DNA of 64,000 nt from Saccharina japonica. Lineage: Eukaryota > Sar > Phaeophyceae > Laminariales > Laminariaceae. Positions 44,000 to 53,600 of this stretch are shown here, piece by piece. Location: NCBI GenBank assembly GCA_008828725.1, contig MEHQ01002289.1, positions 689,240 through 753,239 of the forward strand, given 5' to 3'. The notes under the pieces were generated by a model that saw nothing but the letters and a program-made list of their open reading frames with translations, was not told where the DNA came from and ran no database searches. Position 1 is the stretch's first letter. Each line of letters opens with the position of its first letter. The position numbers and the translations under genes are program-made.

Positions 44000-46468
44000 A
44001 CCCTGTTACCTACTAGTAGTGGTACGCTGCAACACCAGCGGACTAAACACGTGTTACACACCCACCCACGTACCGGTACGTACTCTAAAGTGTATGTGTT
44101 TTAGTGTGCAAAAAAATGTATGGGTTTTATTTAATATGACCATCCTAAAATGTCATACAATCAAAACGAAAAACAAGAAAAAGAGAAGAACAAAGCGGGG
44201 CTTAAGCCACTGCCCTGCGCCTACAGAATTTGGCGCTCCCAAAATAGGGGTAGTGAATCCCCGGGGGGTGGGGGGGGGGGGGGGGTAGTATTCCATCCCC
44301 GATAAAAAAACGCCTTCCATACAAAATGGAAATCCAAAAACAGGGGACACGAAATAAAAGCCCGGGAGGGGAATTCCTCCGAAAATGATGGAAACCCCCT
44401 CAACCCCGGCGACCCCCCCCCTCCCATCCCGGGAATCAGGCAAACCCTCGCCGGGAAGGCACCTTTCGACGATCCCCGAGCGCCGAGTTCGGCGGTAGCG
44501 CCCCTTCTTGCGCCTCATACGCCGAGGGCTGCTGTGGGGGGGGGGCGTGGCGCGGTCGCATGGCCGCGGGGGGTCCGGTGGCGCTCGGGAGAGCCGGCGT
44601 CCCGCGGGGCATACTAAAACAGAGAGAGTGTTGAAAACCCTCAACGACGTCAATACTCGTACGTAAGCATGATGAGTAATGAGGATATCCTATCCGATCC
44701 CCTCTCATCCCCTCCCATCCCATCCCATCATGTCCTATTGCGTGGCAGCAGCCTGCATCGTCGACTTCCCCGGGGTAATTTCCGGGAACTTTTGATTATT
44801 TCCTTTCGATATATGATTATTGGTATAATACATACCTGTTGGAAATGGCATACAGTTGGCAACAAAAATAATTGCATCCTTCGAGAAGCCCGTTTTGACA
44901 TCATCATGCCTCGGGGGTTGGGTAGATGGGCTCGTGGGCTCATTCCGAGAAGCGCGTGGCCATTTCCTGACAACTTCAATCGGCTGAAAATACCAAATCG
45001 AATTCGACAAAATCATTGTCCTTAAGAAACGGGTTTTAATACTCTTAAGTCATTCAGAACTGAAAACATATGCGACACTAGTTCCAAGTAGTTTGTCCCC
45101 AAATACGTGGCACCAGTTCTTGAGGGTTAAGCCCTTTTGGATTCCAGATATATATAATAGAAAGCGACCAGAAAAACAAGAACAAATGTGGTCGCAGCAA
45201 CAGCCGAGTTTGGGCAGAGTGCCGTACAATCCCTTCTCTAGTATCGCATACGTACGACGTATACAAAAAGATTCCAGTGTGAACCCTATGTACGAGTATA
45301 CCAAGTATGTACGTACTCCAAAATGGTTGGAGACAGACACAAAGGCTTCGGCTACTGATGGTGCTGGTGCTGGTACACCAAAAAAAATATTATTGGGACT
45401 TTCTTTTGGATGTGTGTATGGTTTTGTACCTGGTGTGGTACAACACAGCAGCAGAGTTATGTTATTGCTGTACCTGGTACGTGTGTATGATGCTACTTTT
45501 ATGAGTATTTTTTCCAAGCACCACGCCAGGTGCTGGTTCATTACACTTCGTCTTACGTAACCGTTGTGGGACTCTGGTACAACGATATAAATTGAGACGT
45601 GCAGTGCCGTCAACCGGGCTGTTTTATACTGTACTGATACGACCGAGTGAGCGTGCAGCAGTCGGCAATCATAACTCAGATAGCGTACATATCCGTGCGT
45701 AGAATGATTCCAGTGGTGTACCCATTTTAAGACAAACAGGTTTAAGGCCATAGTAGAGATAAGACCAGAAAAATCGGCTTGTCACGAGAAAAAACAAGTA
45801 TGACCAAATTGCCCCTTATTCCCCTAACCTGGTCTTGAGTCGGAAAACAACGCCTGTGCACGTTACACGAGACCCCTAACTTGACTAAGACAGCCCAATC
45901 CACGAGCGCACGAGCGCCCTGCTGCTGTCGTAGAGACAGCAGATAGATGCTGCTGCCTCTTCGGCTAATGGCCATGCTCTGCGCAGTGACTGTGGGCTGC
46001 AGGCTCAACAAAACACGCCGAGCCCTCCTTGCTTTACATGCCACAAATACCGCAGCTGCCAAGGGTTTCTTCATGGCATATATGTTGTCGAGCGCTCCTA
46101 CAGCAGTACTTTGTGTACTGCTTGTGTGTGAAGATCGCCAGTCAGAAAGCATCAAGTGCTATCGGAGATGTGGTAAATTAAGCTGCGTTTTCTGTTCCGC
46201 TGACACTGCTTGCACAGTCTGCTGTACAGTATGTCTTACTTCGCAAAAAACAAAATGAACAAGTACTATACGAATCTCGGAAGGGCTATCGTTCGGCGGC
46301 CGGGCAACGGCGCACATCATGACTGCGCGCTACATGTATACTGTTGTGCGCTATGTTTGTTGAGTGCATCCGCATGCCGTCAGGAAAGGACGAATCGTTT
46401 TCACTTTCATGCTGTGTGACTTTCGAGCACGTGGGGACCGCCCCCAGAGGACGTTAACATCTAATAGC
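44000..46468. other. repeat-rich intergenic stretch; no gene supported
   Basis: Poly-G and poly-C tracts occur near 44265-44286 and 44409. At 45711-45775 there is a fragment, CAGTGGTGTACCCATTTTAA onward, in reverse orientation to the duplicated repeat at 46469-46817. Two of its ends could pair as inverted termini of a larger element (45711-46638 or 46816), but the interior has no coding evidence. Confidence 0.4.
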
Positions 46469-46817
46469 TAGTGGTATAGATAGAAACAATTGTGTCCTTG
46501 ACATTTTCCTCCGATTTAAGACCGGTTTCGGTCTTATCCTGGATTAAGGCCATAACGGTCTTAAAGAGGGATAATACTAGAGATAAGACCCCCTTAAAGT
46601 GGCTTGTCGCGGGGTGGTCTTAAAATGGGTACACCACTGTAGTGGTATAGGTAGAAACAATCTCGTGCTTGACATTTCCCTCCGATTTAAGCCGTTTTCG
46701 GTCTTATCCCGGATTAAGGCCATACCGGTCTTAAAAGAGGGATAATGCCAAAGCAGAGGTAAGACCCCCTTAAAGTGGGTTGTCACGAGGTGGTCTTAAA
46801 ATGGGTACACCACTGTA
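46469..46817. repeat. tandem pair of a 171-175-bp element
   Basis: Two units begin at about 46469 and 46641 (AGTGGTATAGATAGAAACAA and AGTGGTATAGGTAGAAACAA). Each ends GTCTTAAAATGGGTACACCA followed by CTGTA. Unit ends show weak inversion (GTGGTATA against TACACCAC), compatible with a MITE inserted next to, or duplicated with, a copy of itself. Confidence 0.75.
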
Positions 46818-46887
46818 TCGGCTAGGTAGCCGTCTTTGATCTGTTGACCCTGGTGCTATCACGGAGGGGGATCACCGACCGATATCC

Positions 46888-47240
46888 TCCATTTTTTTTT
46901 TTTTTTTTTCTCCATCCCATTTATTATCTTCGCCCTTCCTTTCTCTCTCCTTCCTAGTCGTAACTCAGATCCGGGGTCACAAAGTAGGCTCTTCTCCCTC
47001 CTCCCCCACTACGGTTCTTGCCTTGCATTTTTATCGCGAGAAGATTTCAGCACTTTCTTCCCTCGTCGACTTGCGTCGGATTCCGCCTACCCACGCCACG
47101 AAGGCGCTCTCAGCAATTGGTTCCTTTTTATTTTTTCAAATAAAGACAAAATCTCTCACCACGGTGGGATTCGATCCTGGGTACCAATGATAGTAGTCTT
47201 TGAAGCTGACCACTACTCTACCGGGGCGACTGGCCCATGA
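46888..47240 (-). mobile_element. SINE-like element with tRNA-like promoter boxes and A-tail, copy 2
   Basis: Read on the reverse strand, the element begins near 47240 with an A-box-like word (GGTAGAGTAGTGGTCAGC) and, about 40 bp on, a B-box-like word (GGATCGAATCC against GGTTCGANTCC). It continues through a body shared with 24143-24325 and 63525-63725, and ends in a long A run (plus-strand T run at about 46891-46909). Head, body and A-tail in this order is the plan of a tRNA-derived SINE of about 350 bp. The tRNA-like part does not fold with a paired acceptor stem, so it is not a functional tRNA gene. Confidence 0.6.
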
Positions 47241-47698
47241 AAGGTATTAAACCCCGAAGCGAGCACGGTCGAAGTATCGCTTGCAAAATTGAGTTTCGTC
47301 GCGACCTCGCAGCTGAGGTGTATTTTATCATTTTCAATCATTAAATAACAAAGACGGATTCGAGGCGGCACGCAGTTTTTTCACCCACGGGTTTCTCTCG
47401 AGGTGGTCTTCGCTTTTTCCCCCTGCAATAAACGCCGCCAGGGGTTTCTCCGTTTGCCATTATGTCCAACCAATCACTTAAGCTATACCTCTTCTCTGCT
47501 GTTCCTCCCTTGTATTTTCGTCTTGGAACGAGCCCCTTACGGTTGTGAAGCAATCTCCTGTCCTTTCTGTCTGCAAGTGCTCAAACCAGAGACTGCATCG
47601 GCGTTTTTGTTTCTTCTCGTTTCTCCTGCTAATCCTGTTTTGTTGTACGAACGTTTTTTCTCGTTTTTCTTTTAATGATTTTCGACCGTTTTTGGCAG

Positions 47699-50600
47699 TT
47701 CGTCGACGGGAACGGCTTGCTGTCGTGCGAGCGGGTTTCGTACAGATGGAGGCTTGCGACTGACAGGACGTCTCTGTGGAAGGTGAGTGAGGCATGCTCG
47801 AAAACGATCCCAGTCGTGATCTGGGAGAAGAAGGGGGGGGCGTATCGGTAAACTATTGTTTTAAGTGTGTTTGGGTTGTACTGCTGTACTGCTGCCGTTC
47901 ACGGCCGGCGATGTCATTTTGTGCCTCTCTCCCTCTTTCGAGATATCGGGAGTCTTGAGGCTCTTGGAGCTCTGAGAGCCCTATCTTGGGGTTCTGAAAG
48001 CTCTGAGAGCTCTACCTTGGGCCTCTGAGAGCTCTGCATTGGGGCTTTGAGAGCTCTCAGAGCTCTGTATTGGGACTCAGAGCTTTCAGAGCTCGAGAGC
48101 GAGAGCTCTCGGGATTTCGGGGTCTCGAGGCAGAGCTCTGGCAGCTCTCAGACCTTTCAGAGCCCTCGAGGAATACGCCGCCCCGCTTTAGGGAGGGCGG
48201 CGAGTGCTTGTCGTGGGGCGCAGCGAGACTTGGCCGCACAGACACGCGCAAGGCGACCGCAAACTATGAAATACGGCTTTCCTTTTGGTTGATTTGCTTG
48301 GTTGCTTGCTTAGTGGCTTGGTTGACGATATGCGCTGTATTGAAGGCGCACGTACGGCTGTATACCTGGTATAGGCTGACTGTAAGCAAAGCGTGATACA
48401 GTAGTAGACCCTTCCCCTCCACCCCCCCCCCCCACACACAGACGCTTCAGCCCCAAAGTAAAACCCCTTGCGTGGGTCGGGCCGACCAGGGACTCTGTCT
48501 CACGCCTCTACATCTCTCATGCATCTATCTCATCTCCCCCCTCCCCCCTCCCTTCTGCTTCCTCTCTCACCTAAGTCTCTCCCTCTCTCTCCCTCTCTCT
48601 CCCTCTCTCTCCCTCTCTCTCTCCACCTCTCTCTCTCTCTCCCCCCCCCGTCTCTCTCTCTTGCTTCCTCTCTCTCTCCTGGTTAAAAGCGAGCGTGCCT
48701 GTCAGCCTTTCCCCACCTCGGCGACCACCACTTCGAGTCCGCCTACGCCAGCTGCAGCGCCTACGAGGGGGACTGGCGGGAGGTGTTTCTTGACGGGAAC
48801 AGGGAGAGCCGGTCCACGGTGCTGGACTGGAAGATGGAGGCAGTGGGACGCGGGAACGGCGCAGACGCCTTGGTAGACGGGGATACAGACGAGGTAAGGG
48901 GGGGGGCGCCGGGGTGGAGTGGGGTGGGTTTGGGGTGGGGTGGGTTGGGGGGGGTCCCGGGGGGACCCGGCGGGGGAGAGAGGTAGGTTGGGAATTGGGC
49001 GGGGCGGCTGATGGGACGGTGTTGGGGGTGGTGTTGTGACGGCGAGGGGATTTAAAACGGGCCTGCGATGCTCTGGGATGCGAAAGTTGGGTGCTTTGTC
49101 GCAGCAAAGGCTCTCGCCCGTTTGGTGTTTGCCGTCGCGAGGAGGCGAAGGAGATGGCGGGTGGGGGGGTGATATTGGATTGCGTCTCCACTGTCCGTAC
49201 AATAGATGGTTAGCCTTGGGTGTGTTCGTCTCGTGCTTCCTTTCGTCTTCCTCCGTTCCTCTCTGGCCCTGCACGCGCAAATATGTATAACAGGCATCAG
49301 ATACCTGGTATGCCACTGTTTACCCTTTTACCCCTACCCTTACTACCCTCCCCCTCCTCCAATGTCTACCTTCATCCCACCTCCACCCCTACCCCCTCCC
49401 TCCTCCCGCCCCTCCCCCCCCGTCCACTCGCGCTGCTACCTACCGCTACTTCTGTTATCCCCCCCCGTCAAGTCGGAGAGGAGGTACTTTTCCCCCTTCT
49501 CCCTGTGCGGCTACTCCTTTTGGCTCATCGCAGATCCCGGCGGCAACCCCCGCGCCGCCAACCAAGCCCTGGCGGCGGGCGCGCCCCGCGTGGAGAAGGG
49601 GTTGTCCGTTTACCTCAACGTGGAGTTCCAGAATGGCCTTCAGGACACGCCTCTGTGGGGGGGGGGGGTTCTTTCCCACCCCGCTTTCCCGCCGCCTCCG
49701 CTACAGGTGGGCCCCGGCCATCCTTGGCTCCTGGCGGGGGAGGGGAGCACTACCGGTGGAGGTGGTAACAATAGTGTGGATGAGGGTAGTGGTGGTGAGG
49801 GTGATGTTGAGGGGGGGGTGTTGGTAGCGGGAAGGTCGGAGGGTAGGGGGGTTAAGAGGGACCCGCATGGGTTGCGCAGGCGCCGCCGGCGCTGCAGGAC
49901 GCGGGAGGGAAGGACAAATATGGTATCGCACGTGCGCGACCCCTCTGTGATCGAGCGCGGGTGCTGCGCCGCGTTTTCGCTGTCGGCGGTGAACGAGGCC
50001 GGCCTTAAGGACGTCATGTGGGTGTCCTCGATGGACGATGACCGCTTCTTCCCCGAGAGGAGCAGCTGGGGGGTGCACTGTCTCCTGCCAACTTCCAGAA
50101 TCCAGGTGTGTGCATGTTTGGCGGTAAAAGCGGCGGTGGGACAATTGTGGGAGCAGTAGCAGGGTAGGGGTCACCGTGGGTTTCGTTTTTGGGGGGGGGG
50201 GGGGGGGTAGGGGAGAGCAGGGGTCAGTGCTGGGGGTGGTGTTGGTATTTAGCATTGGTGCTGTTGTTGATGTTTAGTGTTGGTGCTGGTGTTGGGTAGA
50301 AATGTTCTGCTTTTGTTTTCTCAGGCGCGCGCTTCCCTTCCGCGGATCTCCAACCGCGAAGAACACTGCAATGGTCTTGGGTCCACCCCGCAAGCGTGGT
50401 GCAGACGTTGATCGTCTTTGTGGACGTAGTATGGCGCCTTACGAGCATGGACGAGTGGCGGTGTAGTGTCGTTAGCATGGATAAGTGCGAGTTCTCCGCC
50501 AGGAAGTATTCGACTTGAATAAATGCGCTGCTGTTTTGCTGGGTTAACTGGTTTCCGTTGTTGTTGTTGATGAGTTCTTAGTTGTGGTTGCTTCTGCTGC

Positions 50601-53600
50601 TTGGTTGTAATGTGTTATGTATACCGATATTGTAGTTGGTGTTGTCGCTGCTGTGGTTGTTTCTGTTGGTGTTTATTTTGCTAGTGTTGTGTTGTTTTAC
50701 TGGTGTTGTTATTGTTGTCGTAACCCGAGCGTGCCCCAACGTCGACCGACGATGAACGCCACAGGACCCCGAGGCAGGCTTCTTGAAGGACGGGAGCCTT
50801 ACTGTGCGGCTGCGCCTGCGACTGCTGTTCCTCACGGCGCACGTGTATACCACGGCCGACCTCGCGTCCCACCGCGGCTTCGGCGTGGTGCCGGTGCGAG
50901 GCAACGATCAGCCGTACCACTACCACGGCTACGGCGAGGTTAAAGGCAGAAGCGGCCGGAGAGGTGCGGTGTCTGCCTGCGATTGTGTGTTGTCTACATG
51001 TCTGTCGGGTTGCTTGGTTGCCTGGTTGTCTGTCTTGTTTATGTGGCTGTCTGTCTGTCTGCCTTTGTGTCTGTCTATGTTTGTGTTTGTCTTTTTCGTC
51101 GAACAGTTGAGCCAAAAATGATGACCTCTAAATTTCTTAGTGCTGTAACCAGCATACCGCCATGGGTGGACTTTGGGTGATGGTCGCTCGGTCGACTGAC
51201 TGCCGTATCTGCCTGCCGCCGCCACCACCTCCGCCCCCGCCGCCACCCCCACCCCCGCCGCTACGCTTTCGTCCAGAAAACCACCGCAACATGCCGTGGA
51301 ACGCTGGGCTTTCGCAGTGGGGCTGGCCCGGCGCGAGCAAAACCGTTGGCCCCCTGCCATGTCTCACGTTCGAAGTCATGCGATGTACGACGGTCGAGGA
51401 GATGGAGAAGCTGGTCGCGGTGGCGCTCGATGTGCCCTCGACCAACGACATCCGTCTTTGGGTGATCACGCAGCCGCTGACGGACGCGCCGCTAGCCCCG
51501 AGACAGCTGCTGAGGTGTGGTACGGTGTGGTGTGGTGTGGTGTGGTGTGACGTGATGTGGTGCAGTGTGGTATGGGGTAGGGTGGTTGGTATGGTATTGT
51601 ATTGTATTGCGTGTGGTTTGGTACGGTACAAAACGGCATGGGGCGGCTCTATCGCTCAGTCTTCGTGGTCAAGCGTACTGTCTTCTAGTCGAGGCGGAAG
51701 GGTCGTAGAGTTTTTTCCCCACCCCGCACCCCCACCACCATTTGCCGCTCATTGTCCGATACAGACCCCGTTCATGGTGCAGGAATGAGCTCTTGTGTTA
51801 GGGCGGATGACGGGGGAGGAATGTACCCCGAAGCCTCTTAGACAACTCCCCAAGGCTCGCGAACGCTTGGCGTGTATGCTCCCGTTACACCCCAATGCCA
51901 ATCTCAGGGCCTTTCACGCGCATTTAAGCTTAATCAAGCGTACCCCCTCCCCCCCCACCCCCGCTTCTCCGCCTTTCCGCTTCCACCCCCCTATCAAACT
52001 CATGACACGCCGTCTTCCCTTCCCCACTGTTTGACACCTTCAGTGAGGAAGGTAGGACGGCTCGACTCTTGGATGGCGCGCGTGACTCTCCCAGCCTTGT
52101 CCGCCTCCTAACGAGCGACACGATGGACGACACCTGTAGGGTGCGCCTCTGGGTAGAGCAGCGAAGCGACGGAGGATTCTGGGAGACGGAGAGGGAGCCG
52201 CCGCGGTGGCAGGTTCCCGCCAAGCCAGATCACAGCCGCGGAGCGGCGGCAGCGGCGGCAGCAGTAGCGGCGGCGGTGGTGACGCCGCAACCACCAACAA
52301 CGTCGACGCCGACGTCACCGCCGGCCCCGAAGGAAATTTTTGCCGGCGTAAGGCTCTCCTGCACGGCAGACATGCATTCGTGGGAGATGAGGTCGGCGCT
52401 GAGATGGGGTCCTCGTGCCTGGTCGCCGCCGGTGGCACCTGGACCACCGGAGGAGGCCGCGGGGGCCGGGGCAACCGTGCCCCCCCCCGGAAATGCGAAT
52501 GATGCTGCGGCGGTGGTGCCGGGGGGGGGAGGGGGGGAGCATCCAGAGGTTTCACTGGCCGTGGGCAGCGTGCAGAGCGGAGCAGGCGGAGGTGGTGGGC
52601 TATCCCCGACAACCCCTCCCAGAGAAGAGCGCATGTTGGTGTTCCTTAAGACCTTGGGGCTTGGCGGTGGAGGAGAGGGTGCGGTGGGAAGCGGCCGTCG
52701 CGGGGGAGCTCGGGAGGAAGGTGGTGGTTGCAGCGGCGGCGGTGGCGATGCCAGCGGCGGTGATGGCCGCGGCGGCGAGGGGTGGCCTATATACTTGACC
52801 CACGCGGTCTTACGAAGGAGGAGCCCGCTGCGAAGCTTGTTCGAGCTGGCGGCCGAGCTGTTGCCGGAAGGTGTGGCGCCCGAGGAGCTCGGCGCGTACG
52901 TAGAGGAGTTGCCGTGCGTGTGGCAACGCGTTCCGACGGAGACCGTCGAGCCAGAAACGGTGCGTGCACGTGTCTTCTTTGTGCTGAGGAGGTGGAGGTA
53001 GAGGGGGGAGAGAGGGGGAGAGGAAACTTCTCGCTCTTGCTTTTTGCGTCGTTTGTGTTTATTGATCTGTACAATGTGCTTTGTACGAACCAGTTCATGT
53101 GGCTTCTTCATTTTGTTTTGGGGGGGGTAAGGGTTTCTCGACAGAGTTGGCGCGCCGATACGTATTCTTCACGTGGTTGAGAAAATGCCTCTGACGCCGA
53201 CGATTAATACCGCATATCAGAATTCGTTCTCTATGGGCCACGCCTCGGGAGACGAGCTCTTTGCCACCGTGCCTGCCGTGCTTACTACTCGTGATGCCCC
53301 CCCCGTTCGCCGGTTGCCTCTGAATTTCCGGCCACCGTCTAATGCAGGCTCCTTTCGGGTCTCAAGACGAAGGCAAAGGCAAAGGGAGCACCCGCGGAAG
53401 CAACAGCAGTAGCAGCAGCGCCCCCCAGTCAAGCCGTGACTGCCTGCCGCAGCCACCGCCACCGCCAGCCAAAGCGGAGCGCGTGGCGAAGGGGTGTTCG
53501 GGGGTTGGCGTGTCCAAGCGTTTCTTTTCCTGCCCTCCCCCGTCGTCGTTGCCGCTTCCGTCGGGGCATCGGCCTCAACGGCATGGCGCGAGGCCATGGA

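Noticed and set aside
44153-44653. Reverse-strand gene with Gly/Pro/Phe-rich product
   Set aside because: The frame passes through poly-C/poly-G tracts and ends in a Phe/Leu run; there is no domain or splice support.
47155-47240. tRNA gene on the reverse strand
   Set aside because: A- and B-box-like words are present, but the acceptor and T stems do not pair. It is better explained as the head of a SINE-like repeat.
48571-49316. Two reverse-strand Pro-rich open frames
   Set aside because: They are produced by the CTCTCC tract and the G-rich intron; no domain is present and the sense strand has phased exons.
52230-53111. Long reverse-strand Pro/Ser-rich open frame
   Set aside because: It is the antisense of the Gly/Ala-rich linker in the MATH-ZZ gene exon and is low complexity.
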